Under the pieces are notes generated by a model. That model had not been told where the DNA came from and did not search any database. It worked only from the letters and a program-made list of their open reading frames with translations. The translations under genes and the position numbers were made by a program. Below, piece by piece: positions 35,127-44,860 of a DNA stretch of 64,000 nt. Source of the DNA: Fidelibacterota bacterium (GTDB lineage: Bacteria > Fidelibacterota > Marinisomatia > Marinisomatales > Marinisomataceae); NCBI GenBank assembly GCA_028140795.1, contig JAOIOW010000001.1, forward strand, positions 212,466 to 276,465. Reading direction: 5' to 3'. The number at the start of each line of letters is the position of its first letter. The first letter of the stretch is position 1.

Positions 35127-35805
35127 AAACTCCATTAATCATCTTGCAATTATAATGGATGGTAACGGTAGATGGGCTAAACAAAAAAATCATCCAAGAG
35201 CTTTTGGTCATGAAACTGGAGCGCAAACCGCAAAAACAATCATAAATGACTGTGTTAAAAAGGAAATACCACATCTTACACTTTATACCTTTTCCAAAGA
35301 AAACTGGTCAAGACCAAAAGAAGAAATAGATATTTTAATGGTCTTACTCTCTACAATGCTTGAAAAAGAAACTGAAAATATGTTAAGGAACAATATTAGG
35401 TTTAATATCGTAGGAAAAATAGAGGATTTGCCGGATAAAACAAGGGATTGGGTATTATCTACAATAGAAAAAACAAAAAATAACACAGGATTAATTTTAA
35501 CTTTAGCGCTTAGCTACGGAGGACGACAAGAGATTGTTGATGCATTCAATTCATTGATAAAATCGGACGTAAAAATTATTAATGAAGAAATCCTTAAAAA
35601 TCACTTATATTGCCCTGAACTGCCAGATCCAGATATGATAATCAGGACTGGGGGTGAATATAGATTGAGCAATTTTTTACTATGGCAATCAGCATATTCA
35701 GAAATTTATGTTTGTAATAAAAATTGGCCAGATTTTGATGTAGCAGAACTTGAAAAAGCTTTAAAAGAATATGATAACAGAAATAGAACATTTGGGAAAG
35801 TTTAG
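35119..35805 (+). CDS. uppS: Isoprenyl (undecaprenyl diphosphate) transferase
   Basis: Cis-prenyltransferase making the C55 lipid carrier for peptidoglycan and O-antigen; 228 residues. Motifs are IMDGNGRWAK with the catalytic Asp, TLYTFSKENWSRP, LALSYGGRQEI, and the end DPDMIIRTGGEYRLSNFLLWQ. ATG 35119 overlaps the mrp stop. It immediately precedes bamA; the order uppS-bamA-skp-lpxD is widespread in Gram-negative bacteria. Confidence 0.96.
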   Translation: MSKNSINHLAIIMDGNGRWAKQKNHPRAFGHETGAQTAKTIINDCVKKEIPHLTLYTFSKENWSRPKEEIDILMVLLSTMLEKETENMLRNNIRFNIVGKIEDLPDKTRDWVLSTIEKTKNNTGLILTLALSYGGRQEIVDAFNSLIKSDVKIINEEILKNHLYCPELPDPDMIIRTGGEYRLSNFLLWQSAYSEIYVCNKNWPDFDVAELEKALKEYDNRNRTFGKV

Positions 35806-35808
35806 AAA

Positions 35809-38187
35809 ATGAATTTTGCGAAAATATTTATACTATTTTTATGTTTTTGCGCGCAGATATTTGCTCAGCAAGTAACTCTTTACAGAGTAAATGTTGAAGG
35901 TAATACTACTACTTCTGACAAAATGATCAAATATTCTGCTGGCCTAAGGGATGGTACACAAATTCAAAGATCAGATATCTCTACTGCAATTACGAGATTA
36001 TGGGATTTAGGCTTATTTGAGGATGTAAATATTGTTTTAAACAACGAATCACAATATGGGGTAGAAATAACAATCAAAGTTTCAGAGAGCCCAATTCTTA
36101 ATCAGGTTCTGTTTGAGGGTATGACCGTTCGAGAAGGAAGATTCAGAGAAAAAATTGAACTTAGGTCTGGGCAGCGTATTAAGCCAAATTCAATTGACAA
36201 AGCTGTCAGAAAAATCACGGAAATATATAAAGATGACGGATATTTCAACGTAGAAATATCTTCTTCAGTTGTTGTTCCTCAAGATACAATCGTAAGAGTA
36301 GATTATCCAAGAGACGTTTTATTTACTATTAATGAAAACACGAAATACAGATTAAAGAATATAACTTTTAATGGAAATAAAAGTTTTTCAGAAAGAAAAC
36401 TCAGAAGAGAGTTAACAAATACCAAGCAAAAAAAATGGTGGACATTTTGGGTAAAGAATTTTGATCCTAAAACATTTACAGAAGACAAAGAGACATTATC
36501 AACTTTTTATCAGAATGAAGGTCATCGAGATTTTAGAGTATTAAGCGATAGCTTAATTGTTAATGAGGACGATGCATCATTAACCCTTCAAATAAATATT
36601 GAAGAGGGACCAAAATATTTCTTTAGAAACTTCATTTTTGACGGTAATCAAATTGCAGAAGAAGATGAGTTAAAAAGACTTCTGGGCATTCAATCTGGAG
36701 ATATGTTTTCCAAAGAACAGTTTGACAAATCAGTTTATGAAAATATGATGAGTACCTATCAAGATAAAGGATATATTTTTAGCAGTGTGACACCTGAAGT
36801 TACTCCTGCTGGAAAAGATTCCTTAGATGTTAAGTTTGTTTTTAATGAAGGTAATAAGGTATATGTAGAAAATATTTTTGTTTCTGGAAATGAAAAAACT
36901 AGAGAAAATGTTATTAGAAGAGAATTAAAGCTTTATCCAGGAGATGTTTTCAGTAGATCTAAACTGATGAGGAGTCAAAGAGATATATGGATTTTAAATT
37001 ATTTTGATAATGTGATTCCTGATGTAACCCCAATATCAGACGATAAAGTAAACCTTGATTTTGTTGTTGAGGAAAAAAAATCAACGCAAAGAATCAATGC
37101 TAACCTTGGCTTTACGGGTGAATACGGTATAACTGGGGGGGCAGGTGTTGAGTTTGATAATTTTAGAGGAAAGGGGCAAAAGCTAAATATTGGGGCAAGT
37201 ACTGGTACCAATTTTTCAATTTATACTACGCAAGAGCCTTCAAAATACAGATCATTAAATATTAGCTTCCAAGACCCAATGATTAATGATAGCCCTTATC
37301 TTGTAGGCGCATCTATTTTTTATTCTTTTAGAGGTTCGTCTACAAACTATTATTTTCCATTAGATTTTACTGTAGGAGGAGCAGTAGCAAGTTTTGGTAG
37401 GAGATTAGAATGGCCAGATGATTTCTTTAGGGTAATGTGGTCAGCAAAGTTCATGCAAAAAGAATATGAAGGTTCACAATCTGATATAGATAATTATATT
37501 GGTGGACTACAGAAAACCAGAGGAATTAGTTTATCGCAAGTATTGTCCAGAGATAGTAGAAATAGAGCAGAATTCCCTACCAATGGTTCAACATTTATTT
37601 TAGAGAATACTTATTCTGGTGGATTTCTTGGAGGAAATGAGAATTTTCAAAAGCATATGCTAACTCTTGATTGGTTTACTCCTACTTTTTCAAAGTTTGT
37701 TTTATATAATTCAGTAAAACTTGGCGTTATTAAAACCATAGATGTTGGTGATGACATACAATCGTTTGTTCCATTTGATGAAAGATTTATTATGGGAGGA
37801 AATGGTATACCTTACGGTAATGCATTAAGAGGTTATCCTGATAATGCTATAGGGCCCCAAACTGTTTCAGGTCAAGCAGTCGGTGGTAATTCGATGGGCA
37901 GATTTGTAACAGAGCTTAGATTCCCACTTTCTGAAAATCCTGTAATTTATGTAATGGCATTCGGAGAAATGGGGAATGTGTGGAATACATCTGCATTGAC
38001 AGAGCCGTTTTACATTGATAGATTTAGCTCAATTTCAATGAAAAAGTCTGCTGGAGTTGGTGTTAGGTTTTTTATGCCAGGTATTGGTAAATTAGGCTTT
38101 GATATGGGATATGGTTTTGATGATATAAATGGCGATGGAGAAGCCCAAGGTTGGGAATATACTATCACATTTGGGCAAACTTTTTAA
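35809..38187 (+). CDS. bamA: Outer membrane protein assembly factor BamA
   Basis: Omp85 protein that inserts beta-barrels into the outer membrane; 792 residues. The signal peptide (AKIFILFLCFCAQIFAQ) is followed by about five POTRA domains (recurring V/I-x-G-N motifs: VNVEGNTTT, ITFNGNKSF, FIFDGNQIA, IFVSGNEKT). A 16-strand barrel follows, with RFIMGGNGIPYGNALRGYP in the lid region and a C-terminal aromatic Phe (TITFGQTF). skp follows after 14 bases. Confidence 0.96.
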   Translation: MNFAKIFILFLCFCAQIFAQQVTLYRVNVEGNTTTSDKMIKYSAGLRDGTQIQRSDISTAITRLWDLGLFEDVNIVLNNESQYGVEITIKVSESPILNQVLFEGMTVREGRFREKIELRSGQRIKPNSIDKAVRKITEIYKDDGYFNVEISSSVVVPQDTIVRVDYPRDVLFTINENTKYRLKNITFNGNKSFSERKLRRELTNTKQKKWWTFWVKNFDPKTFTEDKETLSTFYQNEGHRDFRVLSDSLIVNEDDASLTLQINIEEGPKYFFRNFIFDGNQIAEEDELKRLLGIQSGDMFSKEQFDKSVYENMMSTYQDKGYIFSSVTPEVTPAGKDSLDVKFVFNEGNKVYVENIFVSGNEKTRENVIRRELKLYPGDVFSRSKLMRSQRDIWILNYFDNVIPDVTPISDDKVNLDFVVEEKKSTQRINANLGFTGEYGITGGAGVEFDNFRGKGQKLNIGASTGTNFSIYTTQEPSKYRSLNISFQDPMINDSPYLVGASIFYSFRGSSTNYYFPLDFTVGGAVASFGRRLEWPDDFFRVMWSAKFMQKEYEGSQSDIDNYIGGLQKTRGISLSQVLSRDSRNRAEFPTNGSTFILENTYSGGFLGGNENFQKHMLTLDWFTPTFSKFVLYNSVKLGVIKTIDVGDDIQSFVPFDERFIMGGNGIPYGNALRGYPDNAIGPQTVSGQAVGGNSMGRFVTELRFPLSENPVIYVMAFGEMGNVWNTSALTEPFYIDRFSSISMKKSAGVGVRFFMPGIGKLGFDMGYGFDDINGDGEAQGWEYTITFGQTF

Positions 38188-38201
38188 ATAAGGAGAATAA
38201 A

Positions 38202-38717
38202 GTGTATAAAAAAATATTAACAGTATTATTATTAACAGGAATTGCTTTTTCCCAACAAAAGATTGGTATCGTGTTTTCTGAAAAAATTAGACTTGATTTT
38301 GAAGAGTTTAAGGATGTCGAGCAACAATTACAGCTTGAACTAGAAGTTATTCAAAAAGAATATCAATCAATGGCAACTCAATTAGATAGTATGGTTAAAG
38401 AGTATGAACAGCAAAGCTTAATGATGTCTGAAGAGCTTAAGAAAGCTAAAGAACAAGACATTGTTGATATGAACAACTCTATGCAAAGCTACCAATTATC
38501 TAAAGTTGGACCAAACGGTGAACTCACTAGAAAGCAAGCTCAACTAGAATTTGAATTAGTAGAAAAATTCAAAGCAGCTGTAAATGCTGTTGCAATATCT
38601 AAGGGTTTTGATTTGATTATTGATGGATCTCAAGCTTCATTATACACAAAGCCAACTATTGATTTAACGGACGACGTACTATACGAGCTTAGAAAGACCA
38701 ATCAGTCATCTGAATAA
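38202..38717 (+). CDS. skp: OmpH/Skp family periplasmic chaperone
   Basis: Periplasmic holdase for outer-membrane proteins; 171 residues. The signal peptide (KKILTVLLLTGIAFS) is followed by a long helical, Gln/Glu-rich coiled coil and the family end (FDLIIDGSQASLYTKP). The start is GTG 38202 after AAGGAG; earlier in-frame ATGs lie inside bamA. The gene order bamA-skp-lpxD supports the assignment. Confidence 0.9.
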   Translation: MYKKILTVLLLTGIAFSQQKIGIVFSEKIRLDFEEFKDVEQQLQLELEVIQKEYQSMATQLDSMVKEYEQQSLMMSEELKKAKEQDIVDMNNSMQSYQLSKVGPNGELTRKQAQLEFELVEKFKAAVNAVAISKGFDLIIDGSQASLYTKPTIDLTDDVLYELRKTNQSSE

Positions 38718-38729
38718 TAAGGTTAGCAC

Positions 38730-39725
38730 TTGATTACTCTTAAAGAGTTAGCTGATAAAGTAAATGGAAAGTTGATTGGTGATGGTAGTATTGCTATTTC
38801 GACAGTAGATGATTTAAAATCTGCTTCAAATAAATCAATAACATTTGCATTCTTACCTAAGTTTAAAAAAGAAATTTCTTCATCAAGCGCTGCGGCATTT
38901 ATTGTTACTTCTGATGAAGATTTAAAGGAAAACGCTGGGATAGTTGTTGAAAACCCATACTTAGCTATGATAACCATTTTGGATCTTTTTGATAATAGGC
39001 CTGTTCCTGTATTTAATATTTCCAAACATTCTGAACTACATGAATCTGTTGAAAAACCACACAACCTTCACATTGGAGCTTTTTCAGTTATTGAACAAGA
39101 CGTAGTTCTTGGTGAAAATGTATTTATTGGAAATGGTGTGAAAATTAATGCTGGATGTGTAATTGGAGACAACAGTGTTATCTATGATAATGTAGTATTG
39201 TATGATAACACCATTCTTGGAAAAAATTGCATTATTAATGCTGGGACAGTAATAGGAAGTGATGGCTTTGGTTATCACACAGTTGGAAATGAACACCATA
39301 AAATTCCTCATATAAAAACAGTAATTATTGGTAATGATGTTGAAATTGGGGCTGCATGTACTATTGATAGAGGGTCTGTTCAAGATACAACAATTGGAGA
39401 TTTTTGTAAATTTGATAATCAGGTACATATTGCACATAATGTGTCAATTGGGAAAGCATGTTTATTTGCAGGAGGAGTTTTTATTGGCGGAAGTACAAAA
39501 ATTAAAGATTTTGTAACTATAGCTGGGAAGAGCGACATAGGTCCACATATCACTTTAGGCGAAAAATCAGTAATTGCTGCAAGATCATGTGTTCTGAAAT
39601 CACTTCCAGGCTCTGAAATGTATGCAGGGAATCCAGCGCGACCTATTAAAGAGAAACAAAAAAGAGATGCTATTTATACAAGATTTGAATTACTTGAAAA
39701 AAGATTAAAAAAAGATGCCAGCTAA
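38730..39725 (+). CDS. lpxD: UDP-3-O-acylglucosamine N-acyltransferase
   Basis: Third acylation/deacetylation-stage enzyme of lipid A synthesis, 331 residues. The N-terminal uridine-binding domain (ITLKELADKVNGKLIGDG) is followed by a left-handed beta helix of hexapeptide repeats, with the catalytic His region IGSDGFGYH and later FDNQVHIAHNVSIG. The start is TTG 38730, preceded by AAGG; no ATG fits the family N-terminus. It overlaps lpxC by 11 bases. Confidence 0.96.
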   Translation: MITLKELADKVNGKLIGDGSIAISTVDDLKSASNKSITFAFLPKFKKEISSSSAAAFIVTSDEDLKENAGIVVENPYLAMITILDLFDNRPVPVFNISKHSELHESVEKPHNLHIGAFSVIEQDVVLGENVFIGNGVKINAGCVIGDNSVIYDNVVLYDNTILGKNCIINAGTVIGSDGFGYHTVGNEHHKIPHIKTVIIGNDVEIGAACTIDRGSVQDTTIGDFCKFDNQVHIAHNVSIGKACLFAGGVFIGGSTKIKDFVTIAGKSDIGPHITLGEKSVIAARSCVLKSLPGSEMYAGNPARPIKEKQKRDAIYTRFELLEKRLKKDAS

Positions 39726-40635
39726 ACAAAAAACTATCAAATATTCTGTATCATGTACTGGGGTGGGGCTTCATACAGGCGTACAAAGCACTGTTACTTT
39801 TCATCCTGCTGATGAAAATACTGGAATCAAATTTATTAGAAATGATAAAGGAGATAAAGTTGTAACCCCAGATATAGATAATGTAGTCGATCTAACACGT
39901 GGTACTACAATTGAAGAGAATGGAGTAAGAGTACATACAACTGAGCATGTAATGTCTGCGTGTGCTGGTATGAGAGTAAATAATCTTTTAATTGAATTAA
40001 ACAGTAAAGAGCCTCCAGTGATGGATGGAAGTTCTAAAGATTTTGTATCAGCTTTAAAAGAAGGTGAAATCATTGAGCAGAATGCACCTGTTGACTTTTT
40101 AGAAATCACAAAGCCTGTAGTTTATAATGATGAAGAAAAAGATGTTGAAGTGCTAGCAGTTCCATTTGATGGTTTTAAAACTACTTTTACGATTCAATAT
40201 GATTTAGAAGATTTAGATGTTCAATACAGTTCAATTCAAAATGCATATACTAACTATGAAAAGCAGATAGCACCTGCTAGAACATTTTGTTTATTGAGCG
40301 AAGTCACAGAACTGGCTAAGCAAGGATTAATTAAAGGCGGCAATGTTGGTAATGCAGTAATCATTGTTGACAAAGATATAGATGGAGATGAAGTAAAGTT
40401 TTTTATGGATAAGTTTGGTATCAAATTCTACCAAGGATCTCGAGGATTGTATAAATCGCAGCATTTAAGGTTTAAAAATGAGCCAGTAAGACATAAAACA
40501 TTGGACTTGATTGGAGACTTAGCTTTGCTAGGGAAGCCAATCAAAGGACATGTAACTGCTATTAAAAGCGGACACAAAGGAAATGTTGAGTTTGCACGAA
40601 TCTTAAGAGAGGAATTTAAAGAACAATTTAAATGA
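39715..40635 (+). CDS. lpxC: UDP-3-O-acyl-N-acetylglucosamine deacetylase
   Basis: Zinc deacetylase committing UDP-GlcNAc derivatives to lipid A; 306 residues. Key parts are CTGVGLHTG, TTEHVMSACAG with the zinc His, KEPPVMDGSS, and HKTLDLIGDLALLG plus KSGHKGN near the end with the remaining ligands and catalytic His. Unlike Bacteroidetes there is no fusion to FabZ: the stop overlaps the fabZ start by 4 bases. Confidence 0.97.
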   Translation: MPAKQKTIKYSVSCTGVGLHTGVQSTVTFHPADENTGIKFIRNDKGDKVVTPDIDNVVDLTRGTTIEENGVRVHTTEHVMSACAGMRVNNLLIELNSKEPPVMDGSSKDFVSALKEGEIIEQNAPVDFLEITKPVVYNDEEKDVEVLAVPFDGFKTTFTIQYDLEDLDVQYSSIQNAYTNYEKQIAPARTFCLLSEVTELAKQGLIKGGNVGNAVIIVDKDIDGDEVKFFMDKFGIKFYQGSRGLYKSQHLRFKNEPVRHKTLDLIGDLALLGKPIKGHVTAIKSGHKGNVEFARILREEFKEQFK

Positions 40636-41063
40636 AAGATATAAACTACATTTTAGAAATGATTCCACATCGATATCCTTTTTTACTTGTTGATAGGATT
40701 ATTGATAAGAAGGACAAAAAAGAAATTAAAACTTTAAAAAATGTTACAATTAATGAACCATTTTTTTCAGGACATTTTCCTAACAAGCCAATAATGCCTG
40801 GAGTGCTAATACTAGAGTCAATGGCCCAATCAGCATGTCTAATCATACTGGACTTTATTGATAATCCAGAAAATCATTTAGTTTATTTATCAAAAGTGAA
40901 CAATTTTAGAATTAATTCAAATGTCATACCAGGTGACCAAATTATTATAGATGCAAAAGTAGTAAATGAAAAGTTAAATTCATTTAAGTTTGAATCTACT
41001 TGTCATGTTAATGATAAGCTTGTAGCCAAAGCAGAATTTTTAGCCTCAATGGTTGAAAGATAG
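40632..41063 (+). CDS. fabZ: 3-hydroxyacyl-ACP dehydratase FabZ
   Basis: Dehydrates 3-hydroxyacyl-ACP in fatty acid elongation, competing with LpxA and LpxD for substrate; 143 residues. The motifs are MIPHRYPFLLVDRI and FFSGHFPNKPIMPGVLILESMAQ with the catalytic His and Glu. Its stop (41061-41063) lies within the ribosome site for lpxA. It is co-translated with lpxC. Confidence 0.97.
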   Translation: MKDINYILEMIPHRYPFLLVDRIIDKKDKKEIKTLKNVTINEPFFSGHFPNKPIMPGVLILESMAQSACLIILDFIDNPENHLVYLSKVNNFRINSNVIPGDQIIIDAKVVNEKLNSFKFESTCHVNDKLVAKAEFLASMVER

Positions 41064-41071
41064 GAGATAAA

Positions 41072-41842
41072 ATTAGCAAGATACACCAAACAAATATTAT
41101 ATCAAGCTCAGCCAAAATTGGTAACAATGTTGAGATTGGACCTTATAACGTAATTGAAGATAATGTTATAATTGGTGACAACGTAAAGATTGGTAATTTT
41201 AATACCATTTCTCAGTTTACAGAGATTGGAAATGATTGTCACATAGTAAATAACAGTAGTATTGGTGCAATTCCTCAAGATAAAAAATTTGGCGGTGAGG
41301 ATACAAAATTAATTATTGGCGATAGAACAATTATAAGAGAGTTTGTGACTTTAAACAGAGGAACAAATGCAACAGGAGAAACTAGAATTGGTGAAGATGT
41401 ATTAATTATGACCGGCGTTCATGTTGCACATGACTGCATTATTGGTAATAATGTTATCTTAGTAAACCTAGTTGCATTAGGTGGTCATGTAGAAATTGAT
41501 GATTGGGCAATTTTGGGCGGAGCAAGCAATGCGCACCAATTTTGTAAAATTGGAAAACATGCTATGGTGGCAGCAAACTCAAAACTTGTACAAGATGTAC
41601 CTCCATTTATACTTGCTGGTAAACATCCAGTTCAATATTCTGGTATTAACTCTTTAGGTTTGAGCAGAAGAGGTTTTTCAGATGATGAAAAATCTGAAAT
41701 TAAAAAAGCTTACAGGTACCTTTTTAGATCTGATTTAAATCAATCAGATGCTCTTGCTAGAGTCAAAGAAGAGCTTTCTGATAGTAAGCATATCAATGAA
41801 ATTCTTCACTTTTATCACTCTAGTAAGCGAGGCATCATTTAA
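41072..41842 (+). CDS. lpxA: UDP-N-acetylglucosamine acyltransferase with ATT start
   Basis: First lipid A enzyme, 256 residues if started at ATT 41072; E. coli LpxA has 262. The hexapeptide repeats start almost at once (IISSSAKIGNNVEIGPY). The catalytic His region (HVAHDCIIGN), GGHVEIDDWAILGG and SRRGFSDDEKSEIKKAY follow. AGGAG (41062-41066) is spaced 5 bases from the ATT. No ATG, GTG or TTG occurs in frame until GTG 41345, which would delete the first 91 residues of the helix. I therefore infer a true ATT initiation codon. Confidence 0.9.
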   Translation: MSKIHQTNIISSSAKIGNNVEIGPYNVIEDNVIIGDNVKIGNFNTISQFTEIGNDCHIVNNSSIGAIPQDKKFGGEDTKLIIGDRTIIREFVTLNRGTNATGETRIGEDVLIMTGVHVAHDCIIGNNVILVNLVALGGHVEIDDWAILGGASNAHQFCKIGKHAMVAANSKLVQDVPPFILAGKHPVQYSGINSLGLSRRGFSDDEKSEIKKAYRYLFRSDLNQSDALARVKEELSDSKHINEILHFYHSSKRGII

Positions 41843-41850
41843 TACTTCTG

Positions 41851-42984
41851 ATGAAAAATATTGTTGTAATGGGCTCTACAGGATCGATTGGGATTCAATC
41901 ATTAGATGTAATTTCGAAAAATAATTCCCACAAAGTGATTGGTCTTACTTGCCACTCTAATGCTGATCTTCTTTTTGAACAAACTAAAAAATACTCACCT
42001 GATTTTGTTGCAATTGATGTGATTGATTCTTCCCATAATCTTTTTAATCTATGTAAAAAAAATAATATTGAACTTATAACTGGTAATGATGCTTCAAGCA
42101 ATATACCATTTAGCAATTTAGATTTAGCAATTAATGCTATTGTCGGTACTTCTGGTTTACGACCTACAGTTGAATTAATTAAGAACGGTGTTGATGTCGC
42201 TTTAAGTAATAAAGAGTCATTAGTGCTTGGAGGTCATATTATTATGCCGTTGGCAAACGAAAAAAATGTAAATATAATTCCTGTTGATAGTGAGCACTCA
42301 GCTATTTTTCAATGCTTGAACGGTGAAAATCAAAAAGAATTAAAAAAAATTATTCTTACTGGCAGTGGTGGGCCGTTTCTTAAGAAACCAATTCATGAAT
42401 TTGATACTATTACACCTAACGAAGCACTAAAACACCCCAATTGGGACATGGGAGCAAAGATATCAATTGATTCTGCGACAATGATGAATAAAGCATTAGA
42501 GTTGGTTGAAGCATTATGGCTATTCAATATAAAGCTTGATAAGATACAAATTACTATTCATCCACAGTCTGTTGTACATTCAATGGTTGAGTTTGTTGAT
42601 GGTTCTTACAAAGCTCACCTAGGTTTGCCTGATATGAAAGTTCCTATTCAGTATGCATTAACTTTTCCTGAAAGAAAAGATTCCTCTGTAGGAAGCTTAG
42701 ATTTTGATAATTTAAATTTAGATTTTAAAAAACCAGACCTAGAAAAGTATCCAATTTTATCGCTTGTTGAAGAGCTAATTAACTTAGGTGGAAATAGAGT
42801 GGCAGCAATGAGCATGGCCAATGATTACATTGTTCAAAAATTTCTTGATCAAAAAATTTCTTTTAATGAAATATTCTCTTTAATTAAAGAAGTTGTTGAT
42901 GAATTTGCTTCCGATGATTTACCTTCTTTAGAAGAATTATTTATTTTAGATAAAAATATTCAATTATATTTGGACCCTAATTAA
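41851..42984 (+). CDS. dxr: 1-deoxy-D-xylulose 5-phosphate reductoisomerase
   Basis: NADPH enzyme making 2-C-methyl-D-erythritol 4-phosphate, upstream of IspD/E/F; 377 residues. Motifs are VMGSTGSIGIQSLDV (NADPH), ALSNKESLVLGG, PVDSEHSAIFQCL with metal and substrate residues, GSGGPF and HPNWDMGAKISIDSATMMNK. It sits between lpxA and rseP; dxr-rseP adjacency is widespread. Confidence 0.97.
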   Translation: MKNIVVMGSTGSIGIQSLDVISKNNSHKVIGLTCHSNADLLFEQTKKYSPDFVAIDVIDSSHNLFNLCKKNNIELITGNDASSNIPFSNLDLAINAIVGTSGLRPTVELIKNGVDVALSNKESLVLGGHIIMPLANEKNVNIIPVDSEHSAIFQCLNGENQKELKKIILTGSGGPFLKKPIHEFDTITPNEALKHPNWDMGAKISIDSATMMNKALELVEALWLFNIKLDKIQITIHPQSVVHSMVEFVDGSYKAHLGLPDMKVPIQYALTFPERKDSSVGSLDFDNLNLDFKKPDLEKYPILSLVEELINLGGNRVAAMSMANDYIVQKFLDQKISFNEIFSLIKEVVDEFASDDLPSLEELFILDKNIQLYLDPN

Positions 42985-42990
42985 AATAAT

Positions 42991-44163
42991 ATGATATATA
43001 TATTAGCATTTATAGTATTAATCGGCGTAATTGTTTTTGTTCATGAGCTTGGACATTTTTGGGCTGCAAGAAGCGTCGGTGTCGGAGTAGAGCGCTTCTC
43101 TGTTGGTATGCCACCAAATTTTATTGATTTTACAAAAACGGAAAAGGGTTTAGTGGTAGATATATTCTTTTTTGGCCTTCAGGATAAAAAAATTAAGTGG
43201 AAAAAAGTATTTTCCACAACTTTCAGTTCATTCAACACACCCTCAGAAACGATATATACAATTGGATTACTGCCTTTAGGCGGATATGTGAAAATGAAAG
43301 GTATCTTAGATGAAAGTATGGATAGCGAATTTAAAGGCGCTGATGATGAGCTTGAATCTAAAAATGCCTTGCAAAAAATATGGGTGATGAGCGCAGGTGT
43401 CATTATGAACCTGATATTAACATTTTTTGTTTTTGTTTTAATTGGGAATCTGCAAGGTGATACAAGAGTTGAAACTAATGACACTGTCATAGATTATGTA
43501 GTACCAGAACAATCGGCTGAGCTTGCTGGGATTATAGCTGGTGATAAAATAATATCTATTGATGATGTTGAGGTTGAAACTTGGAATGAAGCTGTTGCAA
43601 ATATTTCACAACACCCAAATGAAACAATACCAATCGCTATAGAACGAAGTGGAGAAATATTATTTTTGGAAGCTTCTTTGGGATCTAGACCAAATATTTC
43701 CACAGGTAGAGTTGATCAACAGGTTGGTACATTGGGTGTATCAAAGTCTCAAGTTCCAGTTGAATTAAATTTTCAAGAGTCAGTTGTGTACGGTTTCAAT
43801 GAAACGACTTGGGCAATGACTTTAATGACTTCATCACTGAAAATGATTTTTCAAGGAAACGTATCACGAGACGAGGTTGGAAGTGTAATAATGATTGGTG
43901 ATATGGCAGGCCAAGCAGCGCAAGCAGGCTTAGTACCCTTTCTTTTTCTAATGGCTTTGATTAGTGTTAATCTTGCATATATAAATATTTTACCTATACC
44001 TGGATTAGATGGGGGGCATATTGCTTTAATACTCATTGAAGTTTTAATGGGCAGAAAACTATCTGTAAAGGCTAGGATAAGAATTCAATCAATAGGAATG
44101 TTTATACTATTATCATTAATGGTGTTTTTGCTTTTAAATGATATTATTCGCGTATTTTTTTAA
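42991..44163 (+). CDS. rseP: RseP-type site-2 protease
   Basis: Intramembrane zinc metalloprotease of the S2P family, 390 residues. HELGHFWAAR near residue 20 and NILPIPGLDGGH near residue 335 carry the zinc ligands, with one PDZ domain (VVPEQSAELAGIIAGDKIISI) between them; E. coli RseP has two. Expected to cleave membrane-bound stress regulators or signal-peptide remnants. A charged insertion lies before the second helix. The 3' end overlaps the convergent DUF3108 gene by 20 bases. Confidence 0.95.
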   Translation: MIYILAFIVLIGVIVFVHELGHFWAARSVGVGVERFSVGMPPNFIDFTKTEKGLVVDIFFFGLQDKKIKWKKVFSTTFSSFNTPSETIYTIGLLPLGGYVKMKGILDESMDSEFKGADDELESKNALQKIWVMSAGVIMNLILTFFVFVLIGNLQGDTRVETNDTVIDYVVPEQSAELAGIIAGDKIISIDDVEVETWNEAVANISQHPNETIPIAIERSGEILFLEASLGSRPNISTGRVDQQVGTLGVSKSQVPVELNFQESVVYGFNETTWAMTLMTSSLKMIFQGNVSRDEVGSVIMIGDMAGQAAQAGLVPFLFLMALISVNLAYINILPIPGLDGGHIALILIEVLMGRKLSVKARIRIQSIGMFILLSLMVFLLLNDIIRVFF

Positions 44164-44860
44164 GTCTTAATTCGATAACCCCGCTACCAAGTTTTATCAA
44201 TATCTTAGCTGGAACTAAGGTATCATTAATGGGCACATAACTTACTTCCATATCACCTTTATTTTTAAGAACTGGTTGTCCATTTTTCACCGGAGATAAA
44301 GTATATCCCTGCTTGTTTCCATATGGTGTTTTAATTGTTTGAGTACCAAGATTTTTAATTTCTATTATTCTGCTTTTACCAGCATCAACGATATTAAACT
44401 CTTTAGATTGATTAATTGGTATATCAAATTCTGATAAAATTAATATTAGTGAGTATGGATCAAAAACGTTGTCTTTTACAATAAATTCCTTTCCATTTGT
44501 GATTCCTTTCTGATTTCTAATAATAGTTTCAGAATTCTTCTTTTTGCGAAGCTCCCTTATATTTTTATTTTGCTTTACTACATTTAGAGTTTCCTGGTTA
44601 ACCCAAACATCAATTTTATTGCGAATTTTATATATTGTGTCTCCCAACTTAGTAGTACGAACATTAAAATTTAAGTGGTAAACATTTATTCCATCTATAT
44701 TTCCTGGAGCCTTTACTGATAAAGAAGCTTCCCCTAGTTTTAGATTTAATACTTCGAGATATACGTTATATTCATATTTTACTTTGGAGTCAAAACGATT
44801 ATTTTGACTATTTGCCATTAATGTAAATGAGCTTAAAACAAGGATTATAATTAATTTCAT
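44144..44860 (-). CDS. DUF3108 domain periplasmic protein
   Basis: 238-residue exported protein with a clear signal peptide (LIIILVLSSFTLMANS). The pattern YEVYLEVLNLKLGEAS-like, later DPYSLILILSE, and the ending region GKSRIIEIKNLGTQTIKTP-like fit the DUF3108 family, which is often encoded near envelope genes and has an unknown role. It directly follows the Sua5 gene with no gap. A beta-rich, lipoprotein-carrier-like fold is possible. Confidence 0.75.
   Translation of the reverse strand: MKLIIILVLSSFTLMANSQNNRFDSKVKYEYNVYLEVLNLKLGEASLSVKAPGNIDGINVYHLNFNVRTTKLGDTIYKIRNKIDVWVNQETLNVVKQNKNIRELRKKKNSETIIRNQKGITNGKEFIVKDNVFDPYSLILILSEFDIPINQSKEFNIVDAGKSRIIEIKNLGTQTIKTPYGNKQGYTLSPVKNGQPVLKNKGDMEVSYVPINDTLVPAKILIKLGSGVIELRLKKIRE

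Noticed and set aside
39715-41063. LpxC-FabZ fusion as in Bacteroidetes
   Set aside because: The lpxC frame stops at 40633-40635 and fabZ starts at 40632 in another frame; they overlap by 4 bases but are separate proteins.
41345-41842. lpxA as a 5'-truncated gene beginning at GTG 41345
   Set aside because: The hexapeptide-repeat homology continues upstream without stops to 41072, just after a good ribosome site. A rare ATT start explains it better than truncation.
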